A stretch of 64,000 bases of DNA from JAFAMS01 sp963715815. Lineage in GTDB: Bacteria > Vulcanimicrobiota > Vulcanimicrobiia > Vulcanimicrobiales > Vulcanimicrobiaceae. This document shows positions 48,258-57,940 of the stretch, piece after piece. Position 1 is the first letter of the stretch. Each line of letters opens with the position of its first letter. The translations under genes and the position numbers were made by a program. The DNA lies in the NCBI GenBank assembly GCA_963715815.1, contig OY970278.1:1240001-1304000 (forward strand), in the 5' to 3' direction. The notes under the pieces are model-generated. The model worked only from the letters and a program-made list of their open reading frames with translations. It was not told the origin of the DNA and did not search any database.

Positions 48258-50164
48258 CAATCGACGAGGTCTTCGCTCAAGGCGGCGCGCTCGCGCAGAC
48301 GCTGCCGGCGTTCGAAGCGCGTCCCGGACAGCTGCAGATGGCGCAGTTGATCGAGCGCGGTTTTCTCGAGAACGCCCACACGATCGTTGAAGCCGGCACC
48401 GGCGTCGGCAAATCGATGGCGTACTTGATCCCCGCGATTCGCAGCAAACGCAAAGTTGTTATCTCAACTGGAACGATCGCACTGCAAGAGCAGCTTATGC
48501 GCAAAGACATTCCGATGGCGATCGCCGCGACCGGCATTCCCGCGCGCGCCGAGCTGCTGAAGGGGCGCAATCATTATCTCTGCCGCTCGAAGTACGAGCG
48601 CGCCGTCGGCGAACGGCTCGTGGCGCCGACCGCAGGCCTCGAACGTCTGTGGCGCTGGGCGGAGCAGACGCCTACCGGCGATCGCGCTGAGCTGGAATTC
48701 ATGCCGCGCGGCGACGAGTGGGAATCGCTCGACGCCGACGCCGACGACTGCGTCGGCGAATTTTGCGAGCGCTTTTCCAATTGCTGGTTTTTCATGCGGC
48801 GGGATGCCGCGCGCTATGCCGATCTGGTCGTCGTTAATCACGCGCTGTTCTTCATGGATCTCGCGATGGGCGGCGGACTCTTGCCGCCGTACGATTTCGC
48901 GATTCTCGATGAAGCCCATCAATGCGAACGCTATGCGACCGCTGCGATGACCGCGACGCTCTCGCAGCCGCTGCTCGCACGGATGATGCGCAAGCTGCAT
49001 GGTGCCTATCATCTGCCCGGCCATCACGATGCCGAGCTCACCGAGGGGATCCGGCGCCTTACAAGCATTCTCGCGCGGCTGCCCGACGAGCGCGTGCTCT
49101 TGCGGGAAGATGAAGAGCTCGATGCGAGTCTCGATGAGCTGCACGATTCGCTGTTGCGTCTCGAGGACTGGGTGCACACCAATTGGGAATCCGGTTTGCG
49201 GCGCACGAGTGCAAACGAAGCCGAGCGCGAACGTCGGCGGGAGCTCGCCTTACGCGCGATCACGGCGCAGCAAACGACCGTGCAGAGGATTCGCCGCAGC
49301 CTGCAGGCGACGGACATCGAACCGGACACGATCGCGTGGGTCGAGCGCGTCGAATCGGAATCGCGCTACGAGATCAACGCAGCGCCGTACGAGGTCGCCG
49401 ACTTCTTGCGCGAGACGCTCTTCAAGCGCACGCAAAGCGTCGTCATGACGAGCGCGACCTTGGCGGAAGGGACATCGTTTACGTTCTTGCGTTCGCAGCT
49501 GGGCGTCGACGAAGCGCAGGAGTTGGTCGCGCCATCGCCGTTCGATTATCCCAGGCAGGCGCGGCTCTACGTTGCGCCGGCGCGCTTCAATCCGAAGAGC
49601 CGCGATTTTGCGGAGCTTGCGGCGCCGATTATAGAGGAGTGTCTCGAAAGGACGCGCGGACGCGCCTTCGTGCTGTTCACGTCGTACGCGCGCTTGCATG
49701 AAATCTACGAGCTGCTGCGCGAGCGGCTTCCGTATCCGTTGCGGCTGCAAGGCGAATTGCCGCGAACGCAGCTCCTCGATTGGTTCCGCACCACAAAGAA
49801 CGCAGTGCTCTTCGCGACGGCGACATTCTGGGAAGGGATCGACGTCGTTGGCGAAGCGCTCTCGTGCGTGATCGTCGACCGGTTGCCGTTCCCGTCGCCG
49901 AGCGATCCGCTCGTTGCGGCGCGCATCGCCGCGCTCGAACGCCGCGGTCGCAGCGGTTTTGAGGGTTACATGATTCCTGTTGCGACGATGCGCTTGAAAC
50001 AGGGTTTCGGCCGGCTCATTCGCTCGCAGACCGATATTGGGCTCTTGGCGTTGCTTGATGGAAGGGCAGTCGGGATGCGTTACGGCGCGACGATTCTATC
50101 TGCGTTGCCGCCGGCGACGCGCATCGATGATCTCGACGCTTTGGAGGGTTTGTTCACTCGATGA
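48254..50164 (+). CDS. dinG: DinG/XPD-family ATP-dependent DNA helicase
   Basis: A 636-residue superfamily-2 helicase. Walker A is EAGTGVGKSMAYL, motif II ILDEAHQCERYA, and C-terminal motifs include LFTSYARLHE, FATATFWEGIDVVG and LKQGFGRLIRS. Four cysteines (LCRS, DDCVGEFC and NCWFF) between motifs Ia and II fit the 4Fe-4S cluster of the XPD/DinG family. It probably unwinds DNA in repair. ATG 48254 is chosen within the ATGA overlap; the frame further upstream is antisense-like and non-homologous. Confidence 0.93.
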   Translation: MTIDEVFAQGGALAQTLPAFEARPGQLQMAQLIERGFLENAHTIVEAGTGVGKSMAYLIPAIRSKRKVVISTGTIALQEQLMRKDIPMAIAATGIPARAELLKGRNHYLCRSKYERAVGERLVAPTAGLERLWRWAEQTPTGDRAELEFMPRGDEWESLDADADDCVGEFCERFSNCWFFMRRDAARYADLVVVNHALFFMDLAMGGGLLPPYDFAILDEAHQCERYATAAMTATLSQPLLARMMRKLHGAYHLPGHHDAELTEGIRRLTSILARLPDERVLLREDEELDASLDELHDSLLRLEDWVHTNWESGLRRTSANEAERERRRELALRAITAQQTTVQRIRRSLQATDIEPDTIAWVERVESESRYEINAAPYEVADFLRETLFKRTQSVVMTSATLAEGTSFTFLRSQLGVDEAQELVAPSPFDYPRQARLYVAPARFNPKSRDFAELAAPIIEECLERTRGRAFVLFTSYARLHEIYELLRERLPYPLRLQGELPRTQLLDWFRTTKNAVLFATATFWEGIDVVGEALSCVIVDRLPFPSPSDPLVAARIAALERRGRSGFEGYMIPVATMRLKQGFGRLIRSQTDIGLLALLDGRAVGMRYGATILSALPPATRIDDLDALEGLFTR

Positions 50165-51156
50165 TTGCGTTTCGGCTGTGCACGCTGATGTGCGCGCTTA
50201 CGTTCGCTGTACAACCACTGAACGCAAACGCATGGGGCGAAGTCGGCCACATGATGATCAGCCGAGCTGCAGCGCAGTCGCTTCCAGCGAGTGTCCCCGC
50301 GTTCTTGCGCACGGCGGACGCAGTGACGGAGATCGGGCGGCTTGGTCCTGAGGCGGACAACCTCAAAGATGCCGGAACGAGCGAGGATCGCGATGCCGAT
50401 ACGGGGCACTACGTCGACATCGGTGACGATGGCACGATCTTCGGCGTGCCGCTGAATGCGTTACCCCCGACGCGCGAAGCATACGATACGGCGCTGCGCG
50501 CGGGCGGCAGCGATGAATATAAAGCCGGATACTTGCCGTATTCGATCGTGGACGGGTTCGAGATCGTGCGCAAAGATCTCGCCTACTGGCGTGCCGACGA
50601 CTACATGGCGAAAAACGCGACTGACGCCGGTGCGCGCTCGTACTTTGCTGGGCTACGCGCGTTGCGCGAGACGCTTACGATCCGCGACATCGGCTTTTGG
50701 AGCCACTTCGTCGGTGACGGCAGCCAGCCGTTGCACGTCACATTGCATTTCAACGGTTGGGACAAGTACCCGGCCTCGCAAGGCTTGCACGCGCACTTCG
50801 AATCGGAATACGTCGACCGCAACATCGACCAGAAGACCGTGCTCGCGCATATGAAGCCGCTCGCTGCCTGCAACTGTACGATCGAAGCCGAGACCTCGCA
50901 CTACCTTGCGGCGACCAGCGCTCAAGTAATTCCAACCTACACGCTGTTCGAGCAGGGAGCGTTCGCAACGCGCACCGCCGCCGGCGTGAACTTCACTGCC
51001 GACCGGCTTGCTGCGGGTGCCGACGAGCTGCGCAATCTGATCGTCGAGGCATGGCGGCAAAGCGAAGACGGCAGCGTCGGTTATCCGCTGATCAAAGTCC
51101 GCGATATAGAAGCGGGAAAGGTTATGCCGACGCGGCGCGCGTTGGGAGGCGAATAG
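50161..51156 (+). CDS. S1/P1-type nuclease (phospholipase C-like fold), secreted
   Basis: A 331-residue protein with a signal peptide whose cleavage leaves WGEVGH at the N-terminus, the Trp1/His pattern that binds the first zinc in S1/P1 nucleases. Further ligands: DTGHYVDI, FWSHFVGDGSQPLHVTLHFNGWD (ligands in HFVGDGSQPLH) and LHAHFESEYVD. These enzymes cut single-stranded nucleic acid, or phospholipids in the related PLC group, outside the cell. It overlaps dinG by ATGA and the convergent metX by 35 bp. The exact substrate class is not certain. Confidence 0.85.
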   Translation: MIAFRLCTLMCALTFAVQPLNANAWGEVGHMMISRAAAQSLPASVPAFLRTADAVTEIGRLGPEADNLKDAGTSEDRDADTGHYVDIGDDGTIFGVPLNALPPTREAYDTALRAGGSDEYKAGYLPYSIVDGFEIVRKDLAYWRADDYMAKNATDAGARSYFAGLRALRETLTIRDIGFWSHFVGDGSQPLHVTLHFNGWDKYPASQGLHAHFESEYVDRNIDQKTVLAHMKPLAACNCTIEAETSHYLAATSAQVIPTYTLFEQGAFATRTAAGVNFTADRLAAGADELRNLIVEAWRQSEDGSVGYPLIKVRDIEAGKVMPTRRALGGE

Positions 51157-52180
51157 CCGGCCGCACGAGAGCCGCAAGATCTTCGGAGTCGGCGAGAAAC
51201 GCGTCGTGTCCGTGATCCGAGACGAGCTCGAGATATTCGCAGCTGAATCCGCGTTCGCGCCAACGGTTTGCGGCGGCGCGCACGTACTGCGGCAGGAAGA
51301 GAATGTCCGAAGAGATCCCGACGAACGTGAGCTTCGGGCGCATGTCGAGATTCGTGCGGTCGCGTGCTTCGAAGAGATCCATGGCGCGCGAGAGCGCGAT
51401 GTACGTGTTCGCATCGAAGCGCGACGTGAGCCGGTCCCCCTGTTCATCGAGATAGCCCTCGATGTCAAACCGCTCGGCGAGGGAACGATACGGATCTTCA
51501 CCTTTGCGGTTTGGTTTACGTTCGTAGCGCTGCGTGAAAAGCTCGTCGCTCTTGTAGGTGATCATCGCGATCTTGCGCGCGAGACGCAAACCTAAGAGCG
51601 GCGGCTCGCCGTCGTAGAAATCGCCGCCGCGAAAATTCGAATCGAGGCGAATCGCTTCGAGTGCGACGCGATTGTACGCGATGCCGAGCGCGGAAAAATG
51701 ATCGTACGCTCCGACCGGCACGGCGTGTGCGACCATTTCCGGATGATCGAACGCCCACTGAAGCGTTTGCATGCCGCCGAGCGAGCCGCCCATCACGACG
51801 GCGAGGCGCTCGACGCCCAGCGTCTTGAGCGCGCGATATTGCGCCTCGACCATGTCTTTAACGGTGACGAGCGGCCAACGCGAGCCGTACGGTTTACCGT
51901 CGGGCGCAAGCGATGATGGACCGGTTGAGCCGTAGCAGCCGCCGAGCACGTTGATGCCGATGACGCACGTCTCGGCCGGATCGAACAGCTTGCCGGGACC
52001 AACGATACCGTCCCACCAATCGCGCACGTTCGCGCTTCCCGTTAGCGCGTGCGGAATTAGAACCGCGTTACTGCCGTCCTTTTGTAGCTCACCGTCGATA
52101 GCTACGAACTGCTCGACGCGCTCGAGTCGTCCGCCGCACGCAAGGTCCAGCGGACCGACGTTTATAGTCCGTTCGATCAC
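51122..52180 (-). CDS. metX: homoserine O-acetyltransferase
   Basis: A 352-residue alpha/beta-hydrolase that acetylates homoserine for methionine synthesis. The nucleophile elbow is VVMGGSLGGMQTLQW, the early segment VLIPHALTGSANVRDWWDG is family-typical, SSDILFLPQYV carries the Asp region and DHGHDAFL the catalytic His. GTPSSLAPDG-like loop in the N-terminal third is also conserved. The 3' end overlaps the convergent S1/P1 gene by 35 bp. No SAM riboswitch was found in the 60 bp upstream. hom is at 22953-24263. Confidence 0.94.
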   Translation of the reverse strand: MIERTINVGPLDLACGGRLERVEQFVAIDGELQKDGSNAVLIPHALTGSANVRDWWDGIVGPGKLFDPAETCVIGINVLGGCYGSTGPSSLAPDGKPYGSRWPLVTVKDMVEAQYRALKTLGVERLAVVMGGSLGGMQTLQWAFDHPEMVAHAVPVGAYDHFSALGIAYNRVALEAIRLDSNFRGGDFYDGEPPLLGLRLARKIAMITYKSDELFTQRYERKPNRKGEDPYRSLAERFDIEGYLDEQGDRLTSRFDANTYIALSRAMDLFEARDRTNLDMRPKLTFVGISSDILFLPQYVRAAANRWRERGFSCEYLELVSDHGHDAFLADSEDLAALVRPAIRLPTRAASA

Positions 52181-52240
52181 TGAGAAGGGACTGTATCATG
52201 CCGCGGGTCCAGGGTCAATCCATGTCGTAGGCTTCGCGCG

Positions 52241-53101
52241 ATGTCACTCATGGCGCGGCCGATCGGCGCAACGTTTGCAGCGGAAATCACGGGAATCGAT
52301 CTGCGCACGGTCGATGATGCAGCGACCCTCGAGCGGTTGCGCGCGGCAATGGACGAGTTCGCCGTATGCGTCGTGCGCGATCAGTATTTCGACGATGAAT
52401 CGCAGATGCTGTTTGCGCAGCGCTTCGACGGTGAGCTGCACGTCCAGACCGGCCGTGGCGTCTTAGAAGGCGATCGTCGCCGCCTGAAGCCGCCGGCGAT
52501 GACGGACATCTCGAATCTGGATGAAAACCACCAGACGCTTGGCGCAGATGATGCGCGCCGCATCCAAGGTCTAGCTAACCGGCTTTGGCATACGGACGCG
52601 TCGTTTACCGCCCCGCCGGGGCACTATTCGATGCTTTCGGCGCGTGGAAAGCTGCCGCCAAGCGGCGGCGAGACCGAGTATGCCGACATGCGCGCCGCAT
52701 ATGATGCGCTTCCCGACGAACTCAAGGAGCGCGTTGAAGGGCAGCGCGCATTTCACTCGATCGTTTATTCGCGCTCAACGATTGGATTCGAGTACACGCC
52801 CGAGCAACGCGCGAAATTGCCCGGCGCGGAGCAGCCGCTGGTGCGCACGAATCCGCGCACGGGACGTAAATCGCTCTACGTTGCATCGCATGCCGAGCGC
52901 GTGATCGGTTGGCCGATCCCGGAAGGGCGTATACTCCTGCGCGAGCTGCTCGCCCATGCAACGCAGCCGCAGTTTGTCTACCGCCACGCGTGGCGCGAGA
53001 ACGACTTCGTCATTTGGGACAATCTTGCGACGATGCATCGCGGACGCGAATACGACGAAGCGTATCCGCGCGATATGCGCCGGGTGACGACGCTAGCCTA
53101 G
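52241..53101 (+). CDS. TauD/TfdA-family 2-oxoglutarate-dependent dioxygenase
   Basis: A 286-residue non-haem iron enzyme. The facial triad is visible as LWHTDASFTAPPGHYSML (His-x-Asp) and ATMHRGREYD (distal His), with the 2OG-binding Arg near the end (RDMRRVT). It hydroxylates a small organic substrate such as taurine, a phenoxyacid or a lipid group; none can be assigned. It is 60 bp from divergent metX and overlaps acs by 4 bp tail to tail. Confidence 0.9.
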   Translation: MSLMARPIGATFAAEITGIDLRTVDDAATLERLRAAMDEFAVCVVRDQYFDDESQMLFAQRFDGELHVQTGRGVLEGDRRRLKPPAMTDISNLDENHQTLGADDARRIQGLANRLWHTDASFTAPPGHYSMLSARGKLPPSGGETEYADMRAAYDALPDELKERVEGQRAFHSIVYSRSTIGFEYTPEQRAKLPGAEQPLVRTNPRTGRKSLYVASHAERVIGWPIPEGRILLRELLAHATQPQFVYRHAWRENDFVIWDNLATMHRGREYDEAYPRDMRRVTTLA

Positions 53102-55062
53102 TCTTCCTTTGACGCCTCTGTGACGGCACGTTTGCGCAGCTCGTCGACGACGCCCGAATCAGCAAGAGTCGTCGTGTCGCCGAGGATTCGCCCTTCGGCA
53201 ATGTCGCGGAGCAGCCGTCGCATGATTTTGCCGCTGCGCGTCTTGGGAAGCTCCGGCGTGAACGTTAGATATTTTGGCCGTGTGAACTTGCCGAGCTTTG
53301 TTGCAACGTGCTCGCGAAGCTCATCCGCAAGCTCTTTCGAGCCGGGAGCCCCGCCGCGCAACGACACGAAGGCAACGATCGCCTGGCCCGTGATCTCGTC
53401 GAGCTTTCCGCATACGGCCGCTTCTGCGACTGCGGGATGATCGACCAGCGCGCTTTCGACTTCCGTTGTCGAGATGCGGTGACCGCTGACGTTCATCACG
53501 TCGTCGATGCGACCCATGAACCAGAAGTCGCCGTCCTTGTCTCGATTGACGCCATCGCCGGCCAGATACAAGTGAGGGAATTTCGACCAATACGTTTCTT
53601 TGTAGCGCTCGGGATCGCCCCAGATGCCGCGCAGCATCGACGGCCACGGGCGTTTGAGCACGCAATAACCACCGCCGCCAAGCGGGACGCTTTCGCCCGC
53701 ATCGTTGACGACATCGGCAAGAACGCCCGGGAACGCCTTCGTCGCTGAGCCGGGCTTGAGCGTCGTGATGCCGGGCAGCGGCGTAATCATGATTGCACCT
53801 GTTTCCGTTTGCCACCAGGTGTCGACGACCGGACAGCGGCTTCCGCCGATATGTTCGTAGTACCAAATCCAGGCTTCTGGATTGATCGGTTCACCGACGG
53901 ACCCCAATAGGCGCAGCGATTTCATGTCGTGCTTTGCGGGGAGATCGTCGCCCCACTTCATGAACGTTCGAATCGCCGTCGGAGCGGTGTAGAGGATCGA
54001 AACTTTGTAGCGTTCGATGATCGTCCATAACCGGTCGCGTTCGGGATAATCCGGCGTACCTTCATAGATGACGCTCGTTGCCCCATTGCAGAGCGGACCG
54101 TAGACGATGTACGAGTGCCCCGTCACCCAGCCGATATCGGCCGCACACCAATAGACGTCTTCCTCTTTATAGTCGAAGACGAGCTTGTGCGTCGTCATCA
54201 CGCCGGTGAGATAGCCGCCGGTCGTGTGCATGATGCCTTTGGGTTTAGCTGTCGTACCGCTCGTGTAGAGCAGATAGAGAAGATCTTCGGCGTTCATCCG
54301 CTCGGGCTCGCAGGTCGTGGGCTGATCCCGGGTTAGGTCGTCCCACCAATGATCGCGCCCACTCTGCATCTCGACCGGCTCGCCGGTGCGCTTTGCGACG
54401 ATCATGTGCTTGAGCGACGGCATGCCTTTCGCGACCGCTGCGTCGCAACTCGCCTTGAGCGCGACTTTGTTGCCGCGTCGCCATGCGCCGTCGGCCGTGA
54501 TGATCGCAACGCACGATGAGTCGTTGACGCGATCGACGATCGCATCCGGCGAGAAACCGCCGAAGATCACCGAGTGCGGCGCGCCGATGCGCGCGCATGC
54601 AAGCATAGCGACGGGAAGCTGCGGAATCATCCCCATGTAGATCGCGATGCGATCGCCCTTTTTGATTCCGAGTTTGCGCAGAGCATTCGCGAACTTGCAG
54701 ACATCGTCGAGCAGCTGCTGATATGTGATCGTCCAACGGTCGCCGGGCTCACCCTCGTAATAGTAAGCGATGCGGGTGCCCTTGCCGGCTTTGACGTGAC
54801 GATCCAAACAATTGACCGACGCATTGAGCTCGCCGTCTGCGAACCACTTCGCAAAGGGCTCGTTCCATTCTAGGGTTTGCGTGAACGGTTTCATCCATTC
54901 GAGCTTGCGCGCCCAGCTGGACCACCAGGCAACGGGGTCTTTTTCAGCCTCTTCGTAAATGCCGGGCTGCGCGTTTGCAGCCTTTGCAAAAGCGGGCGGC
55001 GGCGGAAAACGCCGGCTCTCGACCAGGAGGGTGTCGATCGCATCCTTCGTCTGCATGCGCAT
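53098..55062 (-). CDS. acs: acetyl-CoA synthetase
   Basis: A 654-residue ANL-superfamily ligase that makes acetyl-CoA from acetate via acetyl-AMP. YTSGTTAKPKGIMHTTGGYL is the AMP-binding motif, WWQTETGAIMITPLPG and GVPGVLADV-like A5/A6 region match Acs, YLAGDGVNRDKDGDFWFMGR the hinge, and PKTRSGKIMRRLLRDI the acetylatable Lys at the end. Length is normal. The start at 55062 lies only 34 bp from the divergent gene at 55097. Confidence 0.95.
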   Translation of the reverse strand: MRMQTKDAIDTLLVESRRFPPPPAFAKAANAQPGIYEEAEKDPVAWWSSWARKLEWMKPFTQTLEWNEPFAKWFADGELNASVNCLDRHVKAGKGTRIAYYYEGEPGDRWTITYQQLLDDVCKFANALRKLGIKKGDRIAIYMGMIPQLPVAMLACARIGAPHSVIFGGFSPDAIVDRVNDSSCVAIITADGAWRRGNKVALKASCDAAVAKGMPSLKHMIVAKRTGEPVEMQSGRDHWWDDLTRDQPTTCEPERMNAEDLLYLLYTSGTTAKPKGIMHTTGGYLTGVMTTHKLVFDYKEEDVYWCAADIGWVTGHSYIVYGPLCNGATSVIYEGTPDYPERDRLWTIIERYKVSILYTAPTAIRTFMKWGDDLPAKHDMKSLRLLGSVGEPINPEAWIWYYEHIGGSRCPVVDTWWQTETGAIMITPLPGITTLKPGSATKAFPGVLADVVNDAGESVPLGGGGYCVLKRPWPSMLRGIWGDPERYKETYWSKFPHLYLAGDGVNRDKDGDFWFMGRIDDVMNVSGHRISTTEVESALVDHPAVAEAAVCGKLDEITGQAIVAFVSLRGGAPGSKELADELREHVATKLGKFTRPKYLTFTPELPKTRSGKIMRRLLRDIAEGRILGDTTTLADSGVVDELRKRAVTEASKED

Positions 55063-55096
55063 GGGTTTCGGTCCGGTCCCAGCGAATACTGCCTCT

Positions 55097-55618
55097 ATGG
55101 TCGTAGTCCGAATCGATCCGCGTTTAACGTTGTCCGACGGCTTTTATGGCGGCTTGATCGGTGGGGCCGTGCTGTCGGTATTCTTTGCAGTCATCGACTT
55201 CTTTTTGCACGACCCGCTCGATTCGGTCTACTTGTTCATGGCGTCGTCAGTATTAGGTAAGGCAGCCTCGAACGGCGGCTGGATGGCGCTGGTGCTCGGC
55301 ATCGCGTTGATGTTTTTGATGGCCGCGATCGGCGGAATTATTTTTGCCGGGTTCGCGCGAAAGTTTACGTTTCTCGCGAAGTCGCCGATCTCGTCGTTGG
55401 CCGGCTTGGTATACGGCTTTATCGTTTGGTTCGTTTTCGTCGACGTGATCATCCCGATGACGGGGATGCAGCAAACCGTCGATCATCCGTTGTGGATCTC
55501 TGCGATCGGAATCGGCATCTTTTACGGGTCGGCGGTGTGCGAATTCTTGGCCAGCGTCTCGCGTAACCGGATGGCGCGCGCCGAACGCGCAAACGAATCG
55601 TCGCCGGCCCCCGTTTAA
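55097..55618 (+). CDS. hypothetical membrane protein (YagU/DUF1440-like)
   Basis: A 173-residue protein with four hydrophobic segments: GGLIGGAVLSVFFAVIDFFL, WMALVLGIALMFLMAAIGG, LAGLVYGFIVWFVFVDVI and WISAIGIGIFYGSAVCEF. The Gly-rich first helix and D-x-x-IPMTGM turn resemble small YagU/DUF1440-type membrane proteins; this is pattern-based only. ATG 55097 is the first plausible start; the frame upstream runs antisense to acs. Function unknown. Confidence 0.65.
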   Translation: MVVVRIDPRLTLSDGFYGGLIGGAVLSVFFAVIDFFLHDPLDSVYLFMASSVLGKAASNGGWMALVLGIALMFLMAAIGGIIFAGFARKFTFLAKSPISSLAGLVYGFIVWFVFVDVIIPMTGMQQTVDHPLWISAIGIGIFYGSAVCEFLASVSRNRMARAERANESSPAPV

Positions 55619-55683
55619 TCGAGCTAGCGTTCGCCGGCGGGCTTGCGCTGTGAACGTGCTCATAAGGAAGGGCTGGCCAATCC

Positions 55684-55712
55684 TTGACCCTCTGCCCCGA
55701 CGATGGTACCCT
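55684..55712 (+). promoter_or_regulatory. putative sigma70 promoter of the hrcA operon
   Basis: TTGACC at 55684 and TACCCT at 55707 are separated by 17 bp. The start would lie just ahead of or within the CIRCE-like repeat at 55717, the usual layout for HrcA autoregulation. Confidence 0.55.
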
Positions 55713-55716
55713 GAAG

Positions 55717-55743
55717 TTGGCAGTCGTGGCGATTGACTGCTAA
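55717..55743 (+). promoter_or_regulatory. CIRCE-like HrcA operator
   Basis: TTGGCAGTC, a 9-bp spacer, then GACTGCTAA. The arms are inverted with one mismatch and follow the CIRCE plan TTAGCACTC-N9-GAGTGCTAA, with GTC/GAC in place of CTC/GAG. Directly upstream of hrcA. Confidence 0.85.
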
Positions 55744-55759
55744 GTTTTTGTAAGGAAGC

Positions 55760-56803
55760 GTGACGACGACGGCACTCGACAAGCGTAAGGCGTTCATTCT
55801 CCAGACGGTGGTGTACGAGTACATCAACACCGCCGAGCCCGTCGGCTCCATGACGCTTACTCAGAAGTACAATCTCGGCGTTTCGTCCGCGACGATTCGG
55901 AACGAGATGGCGGAGCTCGAAGCGAGCGGCTACCTCGTTCAGCCGCATACCTCGAGCGGACGCGTTCCCTCGGACGCCGGCTATCGCACGTACGTCGACG
56001 AATTGATGTCGCCCGAAACACTGCGCCCCGAAGACACGCAGCGTATTCGAGAAGAGTTTCGAGCGGCGAGCCGCGACCTCGATGGCGTCATCGAGCAAAC
56101 GACGCGTCTGTTGGGACAGCTCTCGCGCAGCCTCGCTTTCGTGATCGCGCCGGCGCGCTCGACGCAGACGTTCCGCCACATTCAACTGATCTGGTTCTCG
56201 GAACGCACGGGACTGGCGGTTGTCGTGACGTCGCTGGGAACACCGACGCAAATGTTGTTCGAGCTAAAATCAGACGTGAGCGCCGACAGCCTCACACGTC
56301 TTTCGAATTTGTTGAACGCTCGCTTGGGAGGGCGTCTGCTCGCGGAGATTGCCGCCGCCGAAGTCTCATCTGCCGCCCGGGAGCTTGGGCTCGGTGCGGA
56401 CATGACCGAGGCCGTCCAGCATGCGTTTTCAGAAGCGGCCGATCCGGCCGATCCGCTAATCGCGGCAAGCGGCGCTCAGAATCTGCTCGATCAGCCCGAG
56501 TTCCATGATTTGCGCAAGCTGCGTTCGATTCTGCGTATCGTCGAAGAACAGAAACGCCTGTACGAGCTCCTCGCAGAAGGCGTTACGCAACAAGGCGCGC
56601 ACGTGCGAATCGGGCACGAATTGGGTACCGATGAAATCTCGGAGTGCAGTTTGGTGACCGTCCCCTATCGCATCGGAGAACACGCCGTCGGATTGCTCGC
56701 AATCCTCGGACCAACCCGGATGCCCTACGGACGCTTAATGGCGCTCGCCGGAAGCACGGCGGAGTCGCTTGGTGCGCATTTGCTCGACGTCGAGCTCAGA
56801 TAG
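55760..56803 (+). CDS. hrcA: heat-inducible transcription repressor HrcA
   Basis: A 347-residue repressor of heat-shock genes. The N-terminal winged helix includes VYEYINTAEPVGSMTLTQKY (family: Y-I-x-T-x-x-P-V-G-S), and ATIRNEMAELEASGYLVQPHTSSGRVPSDAGYR is the diagnostic HrcA segment (SSGR-x-PS-x-GYR). It binds CIRCE and is stabilised by GroEL in other bacteria. It starts with GTG 55760 after AAGGA and leads dnaJ and rsmE. Its operator lies 17 bp upstream. Confidence 0.95.
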   Translation: MTTTALDKRKAFILQTVVYEYINTAEPVGSMTLTQKYNLGVSSATIRNEMAELEASGYLVQPHTSSGRVPSDAGYRTYVDELMSPETLRPEDTQRIREEFRAASRDLDGVIEQTTRLLGQLSRSLAFVIAPARSTQTFRHIQLIWFSERTGLAVVVTSLGTPTQMLFELKSDVSADSLTRLSNLLNARLGGRLLAEIAAAEVSSAARELGLGADMTEAVQHAFSEAADPADPLIAASGAQNLLDQPEFHDLRKLRSILRIVEEQKRLYELLAEGVTQQGAHVRIGHELGTDEISECSLVTVPYRIGEHAVGLLAILGPTRMPYGRLMALAGSTAESLGAHLLDVELR

Positions 56804-56809
56804 AACCTA

Positions 56810-57940
56810 ATGCCGGTCGACTACTATGACGTCCTGGGCGTCAAACGCGGCGCGTCCGAGGCGGATATAAAGCGCGCCTATCGTTCACTCGCGCGTAAGC
56901 ACCATCCCGACGTCGCAACCGATAAAACCGCCGCCGAATCGCACTTCAAGGAAATTAATGAAGCGTATTCGGTACTGAGCGATCCGCAGAAGCGGCAAAT
57001 GTACGATCAGTACGGTCATGCCGGCGTAAACGGCGGTGCGTCTCCCAACGGTCCGTTCTCCGGATTCGCGGGCGAGGGCTTCGGTGATATCTTCGACATG
57101 TTTTTCGGTGCCGCGCGCACGCAGACGCAAACGCAGCGCCGACAAGGCCCCGCGCGCGGTCAAGATCTGCGTTACGATCTCCAGATTACTCTTGAAGAAG
57201 CGTTCGAAGGAACGCAGCGCGAGATTTCCTTCAAACACATGGCGCAATGCGTCACCTGCAAAGGTACCGGCGCCGCTCCGGGGACTCCGATTCTCACCTG
57301 CGAGCGTTGCGGCGGAACAGGCGCACAAAGAACCGTTCGTCAAACGCCGCTCGGACAGTTCGTCACGCAAAGCACGTGCGCGATGTGCAACGGTTCCGGA
57401 CAAATGATTCCGAACCCGTGCGAAACGTGCTTCGGGCGTGGACAAACCGAAGCTGACAAGACGCTCAACGTCAAGATTCCTGCGGGAGTCGATGACGGAA
57501 GCCGCATCCGTATCTCCGGTAACGGCGAATCAGGATTGCGCGGTGGACCTGCCGGCGATCTCTACGTCTTTCTCACCGTAACGCGGCATTCGACTTTCCG
57601 GCGCGATGGTGTCGACTTGTATCTCGATATTCCGATTAGTTTTCCGCAAGCGGCACTCGGCGCCGAGGTCTCCGTTCATACGCTCGAAGGTCCACTCGAG
57701 CTGCAGGTTGCAGCCGGGACGCAAACGGGCTCGCTCTACCGTATGCGCGGACACGGTATGCCTTCGGTGCGTGGAAACTCGCGCGGCGACTTGATCGTCA
57801 CCGTTCACGTTAGCGTTCCCACCAAGCTCTCGAAGCAAGAGCGCGACATCCTCGAGGAATACGCGGCCGCCGGCGGCGATCGTATCGAAGACGCGAAGAC
57901 GTTCTTCGATCGCGTCAAAGACGCGTTTCGACCCGACTGA
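56810..57940 (+). CDS. dnaJ: chaperone DnaJ
   Basis: A 376-residue co-chaperone of Hsp70. The J domain (residues 1-70) has the HPD motif in RKHHPDVA, a Gly/Phe region follows (GPFSGFAGEGFGDIF), and four zinc motifs are clear: CVTCKGTG, CERCGGTG, CAMCNGSG, CETCFGRG. The C-terminal substrate-binding domains complete it. hrcA is 6 bp upstream; grpE and dnaK are not between them, so they are elsewhere. Confidence 0.97.
   Translation: MPVDYYDVLGVKRGASEADIKRAYRSLARKHHPDVATDKTAAESHFKEINEAYSVLSDPQKRQMYDQYGHAGVNGGASPNGPFSGFAGEGFGDIFDMFFGAARTQTQTQRRQGPARGQDLRYDLQITLEEAFEGTQREISFKHMAQCVTCKGTGAAPGTPILTCERCGGTGAQRTVRQTPLGQFVTQSTCAMCNGSGQMIPNPCETCFGRGQTEADKTLNVKIPAGVDDGSRIRISGNGESGLRGGPAGDLYVFLTVTRHSTFRRDGVDLYLDIPISFPQAALGAEVSVHTLEGPLELQVAAGTQTGSLYRMRGHGMPSVRGNSRGDLIVTVHVSVPTKLSKQERDILEEYAAAGGDRIEDAKTFFDRVKDAFRPD

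Noticed and set aside
52181..52240. SAM riboswitch upstream of metX
   Set aside because: Only 60 bp separates metX from the divergent gene and no conserved riboswitch core is seen.
53321..53866. Minus-strand frame inside acs
   Set aside because: Overlaps the supported acs gene in a different frame with shadow-type composition.
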